A stretch of DNA of 64,000 bases from Codonopsis lanceolata. Lineage: Eukaryota > Streptophyta > Magnoliopsida > Asterales > Campanulaceae. The position numbers were made by a program, and so were the translations under genes. Location: NCBI GenBank assembly GCA_013146195.2, contig CM028377.1, positions 173,733,231 to 173,797,230 of the forward strand, in the 5' to 3' direction. Below are positions 19,980 through 33,008 of the stretch, in pieces. How positions within the stretch are numbered: the first letter of the stretch is position 1; every line of letters begins with the position of its first letter. The notes below the pieces were generated by a model. The model searched no databases. It was not told the DNA's origin and worked only from the letters and a program-made list of their open reading frames with translations.

Positions 19980-20470
19980 CTAAACATTGAAAAAAAAACT
20001 ATTTGAATTTTGTTGGATTTTCGGCCCTAGTCCATGGAACAATTGCTAAGTGTTCGACCAGAACCAACAATTAGCAATTATTCCATCGGTTCTGGCTGAA
20101 CATTTCCATCAGTTTTTGCTCGAACGTCTTGCATTTGTTATAGCCGAACAGTAGCATTGACAAAAAAAATTCTTTTTAATTCAAAACACTTACCATTGAA
20201 AAATTTAATTAGTATCACTCGCCTATTGGATAAATGGTAGATTAGTAGATAACGTATTTAAACCATGTTAACAAAAATAATAATACATCAAAAACGAAGG
20301 TTGATGACACTTTTTCAAACTATTCGGCTAGATTTGATGGAACATTGCTCAAATGTTTGGCTAGAACAGTACTCAAATGTTCAGGTTAGCGTCAACCGAA
20401 CATTTGAGCAATGTTCCTTTAATGGTGACCGAACATTTCAAGACGAGGAGTTCATTTTTTGAAAAAAAAA
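19980..20470. repeat. Inverted and dispersed GAACATTTGAGCAATGTTCC repeats
   Basis: GGAACATTGCTCAAATGTTTGG (as two halves near 20338-20359) is mirrored by CCGAACATTTGAGCAATG near 20396. Related words (GAACAATTGCTAAGTGTTCG, GAACCAACAATTAGCAATTA, CCGAACA) recur from 20035 to 20435. The pattern resembles a subterminal repeat region of a DNA transposon, but no terminal repeat or transposase was identified. The plus frame at 20265-20462 runs through it and is not called as a gene. Confidence 0.5.
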
Positions 20471-20610
20471 AAAACTGATGGTTTATACAATTTTAAGCAT
20501 AAAATGCTTAGAAATTTTTGCTTTTGCTCGATACTTGATTTTTTTGCACCAATGTTGAATATTATTGAAGGTTTTGGAATGTTTTGGAAGGTTTTAGGGA
20601 AGAAAATATA

Positions 20611-20868
20611 CTCCCTCCGTCCCTAAATTATCGTCCTCATTTCCTTTTTCGTCCGTCCCAAAATAATTGTCCACTTTGAAACGTACCTTTTTAGAACATC
20701 ACTTTTACCATTTTACCCTTACTTTTTCACTCTACTTTAATTATGGGCCACATATACATGGACATTAAAGGAAACTACACATTAAATCAATATAAATAAT
20801 CAAGTCAATTACTTTTTCTTAAACTGTGCGCCGGGTCAACCCAGACGATTATTTAGGGATGGAGGGAG
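20611..20868. mobile_element. Stowaway MITE, 258 bp, TA target duplication
   Basis: The ends CTCCCTCCGTCCCTAAATTA and, reversed, CTCCCTCCATCCCTAAATAA form a terminal inverted repeat of more than 25 bp. TA dinucleotides flank both ends (20609-20610 and 20869-20870). This is the well-known Tc1/mariner-derived plant family. Confidence 0.95.
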
Positions 20869-21013
20869 TATGATACTTACTCATTAGTACATGCAAATGA
20901 GTAGGGGAAGAAGGGTAGTATATTTGATGGGGGTTGGGGGTCTTATTAGAGGATTTGAGTTATATGAAAAGCAAAGGGGTCTACTTAGAAAAATGAAGGG
21001 TACTTGTAAAAAT

Positions 21014-22444
21014 TGACATGCTTTAAGATTTACTTAAACCCATTAACTTAAAACAGCTAGTTAACATTTGATTAAAATACTTACAACTGTTTTATTTAGA
21101 CTTTGTAGTAAGTGTAAATCTATCTTCAGCACATAGATGTCTACTATTGTTTTTACAAGAGATACCCTTTTGAACTTAGTTAAGCAGCATTCTTTAAATA
21201 AATATCTCATTTACTAAAGCTTAAGTCATCATCAGCTAGCAGCTGCTGATAAAATGTCAGCGTCTACTCAAACATTTCAAAATTTGCTATCTGCTAAACA
21301 CTATATATTGTTGAAACGATTGACTCTCACACTCTTATATTAAACTATTATTTGGTCATCTATTTTCAGACAAAAGAATTGTTCATCCGCCTTGTCAATA
21401 GAAGACTTTCGTGTATGTCTTAAATGTTCTTCATATATTATATACTAGCTAACCACCCTATTTATTATTTCATACAAGGAAACACTCTTTGTCTCTAATC
21501 TTCTGCAAGATATCTACACATTCAATGACAGATCTTCATTATCATGATTTCAAGAAATTCAAGTTTCAATCTTGCTCTAACAAACGACTCCAAATTTGAA
21601 GATCTTTATAAAACGTATGAAGCAAGGATTGAAAACATATCTTCGCAGAACTACGTGCTTTATACTCCAAATATTTCAAATCCTCAAAGCACACTGATAT
21701 AGACAAAGACGTTGAAGTCTTCATTCAAAATAAACTTCAATCTTTCTTTGAAAAGTTTATTCTCTCAAACACCAACTAAGATAGTCTTTCATATATTATT
21801 TTGTTCTAATTCTTGTTTGAACAATCATTGTTTTGATTGTTTCTTCATTCTTTCGAATCTTTAAGAAACATTTGATTGTTGTACGAGTTTGATTATTTAT
21901 TAACCATACTCCTTAAACACTTATTTTTATTATTAACCATACTCCTTAAACACTTATTTTTATTTTTATTATTTATTTATTAACCATACTCCTTAAACAC
22001 TTATTTTTATTGTACATTGATCCGATAGTGATCACTTAGAATATATATAATTTAAGTGCACTTCAAAATCCAACTTTGATCAACTTGGTAGTGGACGTAG
22101 CAGTTTATATTGTCAACCACTTCAAATACTCTGTCATTTACTTTCAGCTGCCTCAACTATTCTAACACTTGAGCAATTTCTATTTACTTGAGTGTCACCC
22201 TGTTACATTTGTAAATCATGTACTTAAATGTTTTATACTTTGTTATTCAATTCGGTCCATATATATTAGTGATCAAAGAAAACATGTTTTGTTCATCTGT
22301 TGCTATATGTTGAATAGCTTTCAGCTACATGTTCATTTGCAATTTCCGCTGCAACTTTTCAAGATTTTCAAAACATCCTATATAGTTTTAAAAAGACTAT
22401 TCACCCCCCCCTCTCACCTTATTTCGTTGCTTCCTGGACTTACA
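21014..22444 (+). mobile_element. 5' LTR of the SIRE-type copia element, 1431 bp
   Basis: It starts TGACATGCTTTAAG and ends TTCCTGGACTTACA, immediately followed by a methionine-tRNA primer-binding site. The left third matches 40538-41028 and the remainder matches 51324-52134, which together form the 3' LTR. A further diverged, reversed copy is at 966-2127. A short internal tandem repeat of CCATACTCCTTAAACACTTA occurs three times at 21903-22006. The frame at 22169-22555 spans the LTR end and is not a gene. Confidence 0.92.
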
Positions 22445-22445
22445 A

Positions 22446-22460
22446 TTGGTATCAGAGTTA
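22446..22460 (+). other. Primer-binding site, initiator methionine tRNA type
   Basis: TTGGTATCAGAGTTA lies two bases after the LTR end. TGGTATCAGAGC is the usual Ty1/copia primer-binding site, complementary to the 3' end of the initiator methionine tRNA. Confidence 0.92.
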
Positions 22461-22555
22461 TACTTTTAGAAAATTATTATTATTATTTTCCAAGTTTAAA
22501 AACTTGGAAGTTTGATCATGGAAACCATAAAAAGTTTTTCAATCAAATAATGTAA

Positions 22556-23720
22556 CTCAAGTACCTATTTTTGATGAATATCACTTTGATATATGGAAAG
22601 AAAGGATTACAAGATATATGAACAATATTGATAAACGATTGATGGAATGTATAAGAGATAGTCTTATGCATCACATACACTAAAGTTGGAAAATCTTCTA
22701 ATGCAGAAGATATACATCATCTTGCTACTGTTGTTGAAAAATATACTCTCGAACCTTAATCAGAATGGATTGAGGAGGACAAAACAATTGATGGGCAGGA
22801 TGCTAGGGTTGTTCATATTTTATCAACTGTTGTTCTAGATGAAAACTATAAACAAATTTATGACTATGTTACAGCCAAAGAAATATGAGATGCTCTTATT
22901 GAATATATGGAAGGGGATCAAAATACAAAGGACAACAAGCTATATGATTGCATACAAGAGTTTGATGCATTCAAGAAGGATCCAAAAGAATCTTTCAGGA
23001 ATGCCTATGACAGATTTTTTGAGGTAAGTAATAGATGTTCTTCTCTTGGCAAAGTGTATAGTATGAAAGATCTAAATATGAGATTTCTTAGTAGATTGTG
23101 AAACCTGTGGCATATCAAGGTAATTATCATAAAGAAAGCAAGAAACTTGAATAAAACTAACATACGTAGTCTTGTTGCCGGTCTCAAAATTTATGAGAAG
23201 GAAATTCTTAAAACACAAGAAATTGAGAAAAGTTTCAAAGGTATCTCTTTGCATATGTACAAGAAGAAACACTAGAAGCCTCTACATCTATGTCAAATGA
23301 TGACTTTGATGAAGATGAGTTTGCTGCCTTTTTCTTCTAAAGACCTTTTTTCTTCAAACTTCTAAAGACCCTTTTTCTTCAAACTATGAAAAGTCTTACT
23401 TCAAATCCAATCAAGTCAAGGATAATGAAGAAAAACTCATATGCTTCAATTGTAGAAAACTTAGACATTTTGCTTCAAACTGTCCATCTACCAGACATGA
23501 GTATTACAAGAGAACTCCTAAAACTTTTGAAAAACAAAAAGAGTTAGTTGCAAAAGATCAAAATCTAGCAACTTGGATTGAGACAGATTTAGAAGATGAA
23601 TCTGTTGATTTTGTACAAGAAGCAAATATTTGTCTTGTTGCAAAATAAGTTGTTTATTATTCAGAAAATGAGTCTGATGATGAGCTTCCAACCTCACCTA
23701 TTAAAGATCATAAGCTGTAA
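22556..23720 (+). pseudogene. gag: SIRE-type copia gag, decayed
   Basis: Gag forms the particle that packages element RNA. The homology runs through several frames: FDEYHFDIWKERITRYM near 22570, a stretch at 22907-23101 reading EGDQNTKDNKLYDCIQEFDA, and the zinc knuckle CFNCRKLRHFASNC (C-x2-C-x4-H-x4-C) at about 23443-23484. In-frame stops occur, for example near 23100 and 23340, and the frame changes at least twice, so no full Gag can be made. It follows the primer-binding site directly, as expected for a copia element. Confidence 0.85.
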
Positions 23721-24700
23721 AAAGTCATCCAACCTAAACAATTTGTGATAAAAAAAAAAATAGGAAATAGTTTTTACTCACAAAGCATAAATAGTAAACC
23801 AATGGAAAAGAAAAATCAACTTCTTCAATGATTGCTAACACCAAAAAAAACCAACTTGTCAAAAGAGCATGAAAATAAGTCCTCTGACAAAAAGGTTGAT
23901 GATCTCTTGGAATAAATGCAAAAAATGTATTCCAAGTTTGAAACACTTCAAAGGATTCACATATCTTTGTCTAATGACTTTAAAAAAGTTTTTGATGAAT
24001 ACAATGAGTTTCAAAAGATCAATGAGCTCTAAAAAGTTCAGCAGAATGAACTGCTGCAACTTAAGAGCTTAAATTAACAATATGTGACTCAAGCTAAAGT
24101 CTCAGTAGCTCAGATAACTGATCTTACAGAAAGAAACCAATGACTGACCAATGTTGTTGACACCTACTCAAAGTCAAAAGTTGTTAAAGATGATGAAGAT
24201 CAACATGGTCTTGGATTCTCAAACGCTAATGAAAACTGTGAAATCATACAATCAAAAGGTGAACCAAAGGTTCTGCTTAAAAAGAATAAAGGATATACTT
24301 ACAGTGTTGTTTCTCATAAATATCATAAGAATCAGCCTAAGAAGTCTTTTAATAAAAGGGGGAAGCTGAACCAAGATAAGTGTCAGCCTTCTGCAGCCTT
24401 CTGCTTCAAAACCTCAAAAACTGTCAGGAGCTGAAATTATTGACAAATCTCTAACTACTGACAGATGTCAACCAGCTGACAAAAGAAGAGGAATTAGAAT
24501 GAAAACTGCTTACAAATTTGAACCAATTAAATTTGTGGCTACTAAGACTTCTAGGTAAACACAAGCTCAAACAAAAAGTTCCCTTCAAATGACTGATAAA
24601 CCTGATTATCACAAATGCAAAGTCGGTTCTACTTTTGGTCATCAGTCTCATAAATGCTTATTTAGATTTAATCCTACTGACAAAGCCAAGATGCCTAAAC
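23721..24700 (+). pseudogene. Gag-pol linker region of the SIRE element, decayed
   Basis: Short open pieces with lysine- and serine-rich composition, such as 23869-24072 and 24151-24369, continue the long hydrophilic linker found between the zinc knuckle and protease in SIRE elements. A second cysteine/histidine-rich piece, KVGSTFGHQSHKC, lies near 24619-24657. Stops and frame shifts occur throughout. Apart from that piece, no enzymatic domain was seen. Confidence 0.6.
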
Positions 24701-27397
24701 TAAGACATGTCTGGCTACCAAAGAATTCTAACCCTCTGGATCCAAACCAATAAGGGTACCAAGATGAAATTATTCACATTTCAGCTATGTTTTATGGCAA
24801 ATGATCATACAATTGATGTGTGGATAATAGACAGTGGATGCTCTAGACACGTGACTGGCCAACTGAACTACTTATTGGCATTATCCCAGCAAAAGGACCC
24901 TTTGACATTTTTGGAGATAATTCCAAAGGTAAAACCATAGGATATAGATCCATTGTAAGAGGATCCATGAAAATTGATAATGTATCTTTGGTACAAGGTT
25001 TGAAACACAATCTATTGAATATATCACAATTCTGTGACAAAGGTATGCGTTGTACTTTCTCTTTTACTCACTGTTTTATTAAAAACAGCATCACAAATAA
25101 ATTTTTATTTACTGGAATAAGAAAAAGAAATGTTTTTGTTATTGACCTACTTTCTATAAACAGCAAAACTCAAATATGTTTAATAGCTAACAATGTTTCA
25201 AATACTTCATCATTGTGGCATAAAAGATTTTCACACTTAAATTTCAAATATCTTTCAAAACTTTTAAAGGAGTTTTGGTGAATGGTCTGCCACCAGTTAA
25301 TTTTCCTACTAATAAGAAATGCAAAGTCCATGCTTTAGGAAAAATCACAAAAACTTCTTTCAAACTCAAACAATGTCTTTCAACCAAAAGAATATTTGAA
25401 TTACTATATGTGGATATGTTTGGACCAGTTTCTACTTCAAGTTTAGGTTGAAGCAGGTATACCCTAGTTGTTATTGATGATTGTTCATGGTATACATGGG
25501 TTAAAATGATGCAGTCCAAGGATGAAACTTATGGAATATTCACTGCCTTGGTCTGAAACCTTCAGACTCAAAAAAAAAAAAAAAAAGTGTGACATTATAA
25601 CTTATGGAATATTCACTGCCTTTGTCTGAAACCTTCAGACTAAAAAAGAGTGTGACATTATAAGTGTAAGATCTAAAAATGGTACTAAATTCAATAACCT
25701 TAAAATGGATACCTACTGTGATGATCATGGTATAGACCACAATTTCTCAGCTGTAAAAACACCTCAGTAAAATGGTGTTGCTGAAAGAAAAAAAAAACCA
25801 TGATTGCTTAATCAAATCTATCTAAGTACTTTTGGGCAGAAGCTGTCAACGCATCATGTTTTACATAGAACACATCTCTTATCAACAAGTTTCATGATAA
25901 GACACCTTATGAACTATGGAGAGGCAAAACACCCAACATTGCTTATTTCAAAATCTTTGGGTTCAAGTGTTACATTCACTACAATGGTAGTGATCACAGA
26001 GGTAAATTTGATGAGAAAACTGATGAATGTATTTTTGTTGGTTATGTTAAACACAATAGAGCTTATATAATATATAATAGAAAATTTCAAATAATTATTG
26101 AAACCATGCATGTTACTTTTGATGAATTTTGTTTACTTGAGTCTAATGAGACTCAAGATGATTCTAACAAATTTGAGATTTTTGAGACAGGAAATGATAA
26201 CAGCTCAATTCAAAACAACCCTTCATTATCTACTCTTCATGCTGATAGCTCAAATAGTTGATACTCAAATTCAACGAGCTGATCCTGTAGCTGCTGATCC
26301 TTCAGAAGCTAAAAACCATCAAACAGATGAAACATCTTTTTCCCAAAATAACATACATACTGATACTCCTAACCTCATTCCAGATCTTCCCAAAGAAATT
26401 AGAGAAGCCAGACATCACCCAGTTACAAACATTATTGGTGATCCATTTGGTGGCTTAAAGATAAGAAACAGCTTAAGAAATGAAACATTTGATTCTCATG
26501 CTTTTGTTTCCTCTATTGAACCCAAAAAGATAAATGAAGCTTTGGAAGATCTCCATTGGATTGATGCTATGCAAGAAGAGCTAAATCAGTTTGAAAGATA
26601 TCAAGTATGACAACTTGTTCCAAAACCTAATGATCGGAACCAAATGGGCTTTTAGGAACAAACTAGATGAAGATGGAAATGTCACAAGAAACAAAACAAG
26701 ATATATAGCCCAAGGCTATAAACAGGAGGAGGGCATTGATTATGATAAAACATTTGCTCATGTTGCAAACTAGAAGCTATCAAATTGTTCTTTGCATATG
26801 CAACCTTCAAAGACTTCAAAGTCTACCAAATAGATGTGAATAGTGCATTTCTCAATGGAGACCTTCAAGAACAAGTATATGTTGCACAACCCCTTGGTTT
26901 GAAGACCACAAAAATAAGGACCATGTATACAAGTTTAGAAAAGTCTTGTATGGACTCAAACAAACTCCAAGAGCCTGGTATGAAACTCTTTTTAAATTTC
27001 TCATGAAAAAAGGTTTTCAAAAAGGTAAAATTGATACAACTCTCTTTTCCATGAAACACGAGGGAAATATATTATTAGTTCAAATTTATGTTGATGATAT
27101 TATTTTTTGTTCTACTAATGATATTATGTTTGTCGTATGTATATGTGCACATTTTCAAGCTGATCCTAAAGAATCTCACATGATTTCTGCTAAAAGGATT
27201 ATTAGGAATCTTATAGATACTGAAAAATTTGGCATTTGGTATTCTAGGGACTCTTATTTCAATTTAATAGGATATTCAGATGCTGATCTTGCAACTTGTA
27301 GAGTGAATAGGAAAAGTACTAGTGGTACATGCTAGTTCCTTTGAAACAGACTAATATCGTGGGCATGCAAAAAACAAGCATTAGTCTCTACCCCAAA
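24701..27397 (+). pseudogene. pol: SIRE-type copia pol (protease, integrase, reverse transcriptase, part of RNase H), decayed
   Basis: Domains appear in Ty1/copia order. Protease shows WIIDSGCSRHVTG near 24820. The GAG-pre-integrase block is at 25200-25280 (LWHKRFSHLNFKYLSKL). Integrase core pieces run from 25290 to 26070 (YVDMFGPVSTSS). Reverse transcriptase shows WAFRNKLDEDGNVTRNKTRY near 26645, VYQIDVNSAFLNGDLQE near 26822, LYGLKQTPRAWYE near 26948 and IYVDDIIF with the YVDD site at 27087-27098. Many stops and frame shifts break it, and about 100 codons seem missing after STND near 27120, where RNase H-type sequence follows at once. A local duplication around 25540-25660 adds an A-rich tract. 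The CACTA element at 27398 then interrupts RNase H. Not functional. Confidence 0.9.
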
Positions 27398-27409
27398 CAC
27401 TACAAAAAA

Positions 27410-27560
27410 AAACATGGCAATTGCAACAAAATGGAATTTAGTTGCAATGTGAAAAGTATGCATTGTTTGTAACCTGGAAACCCAAATGAGCGCGCGTCTC
27501 TTTTGCGGAAAAAAAGGGAGGGAAGAATGGCGCCTAAATTGTAACAATTTTGCAACAGAT
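27410..27560. repeat. CACTA subterminal repeats, left end
   Basis: TTGCAACA and GTTGCAATG-type words occur in both orientations within 150 bp of the left terminus. They mirror the denser array at the other end. Such arrays bind the element's TNPA-type protein in En/Spm. Confidence 0.75.
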
Positions 27561-27849
27561 TTTGGTTATTATTTCTTAAAAATGCAATTTCGGGCTGAAA
27601 CTAAGTCGTATTGTTTTCTTGTAATAGGAAACCCTAGCCTGGACTAAATTAAAGAAAAAACCCCATCAGATTTCAGCCTGTCTCTCCCGCGACCTCTCCT
27701 TCCGGTCTTCTCTTCTCAAATTCCATCGTCTCCTTCCGGCAGCCACACCACACGCCGTCTAACTCATCCTCACTCTCGTATTTGAAACTGCTCTAGCCTG
27801 ATTTCGGTCAAATGACCTAAACCCTTTCTCTCTCCTCTCAACAAGGTAT

Positions 27850-28688
27850 TCTTCTTTCTCAATGTGTAGTTTTGTAAAAGGAAAAATCCTTCTATTGTTT
27901 TGGTGATTGATGCGTGCAATTAGGAAGGGGTAATTCCATATCAGAGTGTTGTTGTGACTTTCTTTCTCACTCTGTGTATGGTTTTGGATTTTGCTATTTA
28001 GACCGTCATAATGAAATTGTGTAACTGGTATTTGGTTTGTGGATTTTTGATATTAATCTCTTGCGGATGTACGAGTTATTATAAATTAGTAATGTATTGA
28101 AAAGTTTTGATTAACATGGTTGGTGTTACATTGAATGCCAAGAAATCACTAATGATTAACTTTGTATTTTTCGGGCTTGTAGCAAGCTAGAATTTTGTGG
28201 TAGTTCTTAATTCTTGTGGGTTGAATAATCCTGTGATAGATTACTAACATCTTGGAGGAGAATGTTGCAACCTCTCCTGGTGAGCACTAGTGCAATTATC
28301 CGTTCTAGAGATTGTGTTTGAATGATTTTAAAGATCAATTACATTGTTACTGTGAAGTAGAGTTGATTGAAATGTATCCCCCACGAGCACAAATTACCTT
28401 AGAAGCTATAAAATTCTAGTAGCTAGACTGAATCCTTTTTCTGCAACTGAAAGAAAAGGGAGCAGATTTGATTAAGCTTTCTGTGAAAACTTGAAATATC
28501 TCTTATTTACTTTTTTTTCCCATCATGAAGTGCTACTCCTTTTTGTTCCGTTGTTAAATTTTCCTTGTTACTAGGTTTCTTTTCTAGTCACTTTCAGTTT
28601 ATCTGCTATAGGGGCAGTAGCAACACATACAATTTCACAAGCACTTCTTTGTTATATGATAGTCTGGCAAAATTTTCAGGAAGACTGA

Positions 28689-28746
<58 letters not shown>

Positions 28747-31480
28747 ATATATATTGATATCTTTTAACTTTTCCCAAAATTTTTGCTAGTTTCACTGTGC
28801 ATACTGGGTGCTGGAATAATTGTTCCTGAACTTCAAGATGATGGCAAGGTATGTTCGGATTATTTAGTTTATTAGTTCTGATAGTGGGCATTAAATGTTT
28901 TCGATAATCATAATTCGTTTCCCCCTTTCTAATGAAATAATGTCATGTTGGGTTGTTCAGGAGTTTTAAATTTCAGCTGCTTACAACTTCACAAAAGAAA
29001 TATTTATGTGCTCATGCATTGTTTTTGTTGGTAATTTCAAGTTAGAGTTGATATGGGTAAGCATGTGCTGAAGGCCTCCGATGTTCCCACAAAATGACCT
29101 CCATCTAAAGATCAATATGTTGTTTAAGCAAAACTAGATATGGATGGAGTGAGCTGGAACGTCACATGCGTCAGCATGGGAAATCCTCATTGCGTCACTT
29201 TCAGCACTACAAGTTGTCAGGTATTTTGTTTTTAAAGACACTCACATTCTGGTAAATGAGCTCCAAATATATAATTTTCCCTATCATTTGGAATACTGGA
29301 ACCATTAGTAAACTGTCTTAGAAGATGAGGACATATTGTTTGCTTCACAGGTAGGTAATCTGTAACATGCTAATGGCCTGAATCACCAAGTGTTATACTT
29401 CCTTTTGGTTGAGCTAGGAAACAAATGTAACACATCTTCTTTGAACAATGATAATTGATAAACTGTTTAAGCTCCTCCAATCGACAATGAACTAAGTTGA
29501 CCTTGATGTTTTCTCTGATCTGTCGGAGCAGCAAAAGAAGAGGACGACGGAAATGAAGAAGAATATGCATTGGATTTATTTTGCATACCCCTCCCCCACC
29601 CCAAAATGAAAAACTAGTTTCTCAATCCCCCTTTGTTTTTTTGTTTTTACAAAACAGAATCTGCAGGTTAATGAGTTAAATTTGGCTGAGATTGGTCCAA
29701 AATTTGAGCATCATGCGATGTTCCCGACCCAAACAAACACGAGTTTTCCCCTATCCTAATAAAATGTAAAAAGTTTTTGCACCAGCCATTAACCTATTAT
29801 TCCTTTACTTTATCCATTACTCAAGTCATTGGGAGCCTCTATTAATGGGTTGGCAAGTGTTCTGATGCAAACCTTTCCAAAATAGCTTCATAGCAGGTGC
29901 CCTTGAGTACTTGTATCTGGAACCATAGAATAAAGACCAATATAATTGTTGCCAACTAAGGAGTGGTTGCAACTGTAACCTGTTATGTTTCAACTCATGC
30001 TAACTCTTTGGTTGAATGATACTTTAAAGTGGGGAAGTTGAGTCACAAATTGTTATTTTAAGAATCCTGCTATAGTAAAGACCAAGTTCATCAATATGCC
30101 AAATTACATTGATTGATGATATACCAGTTATTTTGGCACTTCTATGTTTTGAGAAAAAAACTAATGTTGACAGAATACATCGTATTTCCAGTGCACTGTT
30201 GTTACTAAGGTATATTGGCTATCCCGGTGCTATCATATTTGAATACAACTATATTTGATCAAAAGATTTGAATACAACTGCACTGTGTGGCAAATGAGCT
30301 TTTAGATTGCACGGATTAGTTACTTGTGCATCAGATGATGATATATTTGCAGCTTAAAGGTATGGAATTGTTGCCTATTAATCCTTCCACCTTGACACTT
30401 AACTATGAGTCTATGAGGGATGCAATTTAGAGTCAACTGTCAGACAATTTAGCTACTAACTATTTCTTTTTATGTCGCTCTTTTGTTTTCTTGGGCACTA
30501 ATTTAAGGGAATGTATTTTTTTAATAAAAAATTTAGTAATAATTGTGCAACTGAATTGATAACATGTTTCCTTTTATCCCACTTGAGAGATTTGTTATTC
30601 TAGTGCAACTTTTGGCCCTGCTGCAAATGGATATATTTACCAGATCAGTTTAATACAAATTCTTTTTTTGAAATCTTATAGGTTATTAATTAGAGTACTT
30701 GTTCCATGGTTTTGAATACAATAAAGAGAAATGACTTCAAATTTTCGTTTGAAAAGTAGTCAAATTGACTCAACAAAGTTAAACAAGTATTTAGGAAGAG
30801 AGAGTACCAACTACCAAGTGAAAATTTTGGATTTTGTACATGTTGTCATAATAGCTTTGATTCTTTGATATGTAGTCACACCTTTTGCATCAAATTTTTT
30901 TTTTTGATAAGTAAAAGATTTGGGGGTTTGGCTTTACCAACACCTTCTGCATCTGTACACTTCAACTTTTGGCTTTAAGTTCTCATGGAACAAGCAGATG
31001 CTAGGTGCAAAAGAATTACTTGGTCATACATTCTCATTAAGTCAGATGCTACTACATAATTAATTGAAAATTAAAAGCATATAGCTAGATACATTTATCC
31101 AAAAAAATTCCAAAAAAAATTAGAATGGTAAGCAAGTAGAGCCTTAGCCCTTAGTTCCTCTCTCTCACTCTCTGTCTCTCTTCCCTGGAAAGGTGCACTT
31201 ATAATTAATGTATTGACATTCACTGCATGACATTTATTTCATGAAGCTTATAGAATTTGATTTGCGCACACTATAAAATCCATGACTAGAGAACCGAAAG
31301 CTATGCATTATAAGGGATGTGATGGGAATTTAGAGAACTGGAAGGTATGATTGTGAATTATCATGGCAGACGCTTACTTTATATATGGGCCACTACTAAG
31401 TCTCACAAGGAAACGTATTTGTAGGCATAACTATACAACTCCCGTTAAGCTAGAAGTAGCTTTATGGAAGAAAATAGGTT
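27850..31480. other. CACTA interior, non-coding as far as can be seen
   Basis: This is AT-rich sequence with scattered splice-like signals, for example GATGATGGCAAGGTATGTTCG near 28839, that could be intron or decayed exon material of a transposase gene. No domain was recognised on either strand. The frames at 28565-28789 and 29370-29570 carry no family features. Confidence 0.5.
28697..28742. repeat. (TA)n microsatellite
   Basis: A TA run of about 46 bp inside the CACTA element. The tyrosine/isoleucine frames across it on both strands are artefacts. Confidence 0.97.
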
Positions 31481-31984
31481 ATAAAACATGATGGCAGAGA
31501 AAAGAGACCTTATACTCAAAATTTTAGTCCTTATGGAATTCCTCTTGCCAAATTACTGCTTTTCCCATATCTTGCACCAAAACTTTCCTGAATTTTGTGG
31601 CTTTTATTTACCTGAAATTGTGCTTGTTAGGATGCTAGATCAAAAGATAGCACTTAGAGGCCAACAACATTTCTGGATCTCTAACACTCCCATTTGCGCT
31701 CTACTAGAAAACAAAAAATCAGGCCTTGTTAAAAAGAAATGTACAAATACCAATGGGAATCTGGTGCAACTATTATTCAGAAGGTATATGTGGGTTCCCG
31801 GGAAACGTGCTCCCGCACCCCGTGTGCCCTTGGATAGGGGTGCGCGTACGTGCGGATGCGGTGACATCCACTGCTCCCGTTCCAGCCTCCCTTGTTTAGG
31901 GGAGGACAAAATCAAAAGTGCGGGAGGAGTGCTGTCAAATAGCGCGTTGGAATGCGCCTCGGTTGCCTTTAGTGGATTTTTGAT

Positions 31985-32320
31985 CCAATATGGGAGCTAT
32001 GGGTTTTCTACGTCAAGTTATCCCTTGTTTAGGGGATACCAGGACATAGGAAGAGATCACCTTTCCATTCCCATTCTCCCTTGTTTAGGGGAGAACGTGA
32101 AAGTGCAAAGAAAGATGTTGCAGCGCCCCCACTATGGATTTTATGAAAATAGCATTATGGCCTATTTCGGATCACTATGAGTGCTTTGGGTTTTCTACGT
32201 CAAGTTATCCCTTGTTTAGGGGATACAGGACATAGGAATACATCACCTTTCCATTCCCATTTTCCCTTGTTTAGGGGAGAACGTGAAAGTGCAAAGAAAG
32301 ATGTTGCGAGGCCCCACTGG
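31985..32320. repeat. Two direct repeats of about 190 bp with TCCCTTGTTTAGGGGA hairpins
   Basis: From TTTTCTACGTCAAGTTATCC to GTGCAAAGAAAGATGTTGC, the block near 32006-32120 is repeated near 32188-32310 with few changes. Each copy holds two short hairpins, ATCCCTTGTTTAGGGGAT and TCCCTTGTTTAGGGGAGA, and another such hairpin lies at 31888-31903. The frame at 31488-32180 spans this region and the CACTA boundary and is not a gene. Confidence 0.8.
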
Positions 32321-32329
32321 ATCCAAAAT

Positions 32330-32350
32330 GTTTTTAGAGTCGCCATCTTT
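32330..32350 (-). other. Ogre-type primer-binding site (minus strand)
   Basis: On the minus strand, GATGGCGACTCTAAAAAC directly follows the LTR end. The TGGCGACTC core fits the arginine-tRNA priming described for Ogre elements. Confidence 0.65.
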
Positions 32351-32967
32351 ATTTTAAGGAAAAAATAAAGCAAACCAGAAAAAGAAAACCAGAGATGAAG
32401 AAAACGGGTTCGGATGCTAAGTTACGAGTTGGGAAGGTGCTAGGCACCCAACTCGCCCTTTCGGTCTCAAAACAGTTTTTGGCTAAAGTATGCTTTTTGT
32501 TATATTTATTAAAACAGATAAATAAAGCATTAACTGCCTACAAATACATCCGTTACATCTATATTATTTACGGACTTGCAACAGACTCTTTTACAAACAA
32601 TTACAAATATACTTGGAAATATTTGGCCATAGTAACGGCTACATTTAGTATTATTTTCTAAATAAATCCGGGCAACATAACTGCTTATATATTGATATTG
32701 AACCGGACCGGAAATAATACATTTACAAATAAAGACTTTATTGAATAAATATGATAAATAATTACAAATTTATCTAAAAACATTTTGCCATAATAACGGC
32801 TACATTTAGTACTATTTCCTAATAAAATCCGGGCAGCACAACTGCTTATATGACTACATTGGGCCGGATTGGAAATAATACTATTTTACAGAATGAAAAA
32901 CTTTAAAAATAAAAACTTACAGACAACCTAGGGTGTGCTCGTTCTGTCCTCTCGAGAGAGGGAGACT

Positions 32968-33008
<41 letters not shown>

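Noticed and set aside
31488..32180. A 230-codon plus-strand frame
   Set aside because: It crosses the boundary between CACTA interior and the reversed Ogre-like leader and contains the hairpin repeats. No domain.
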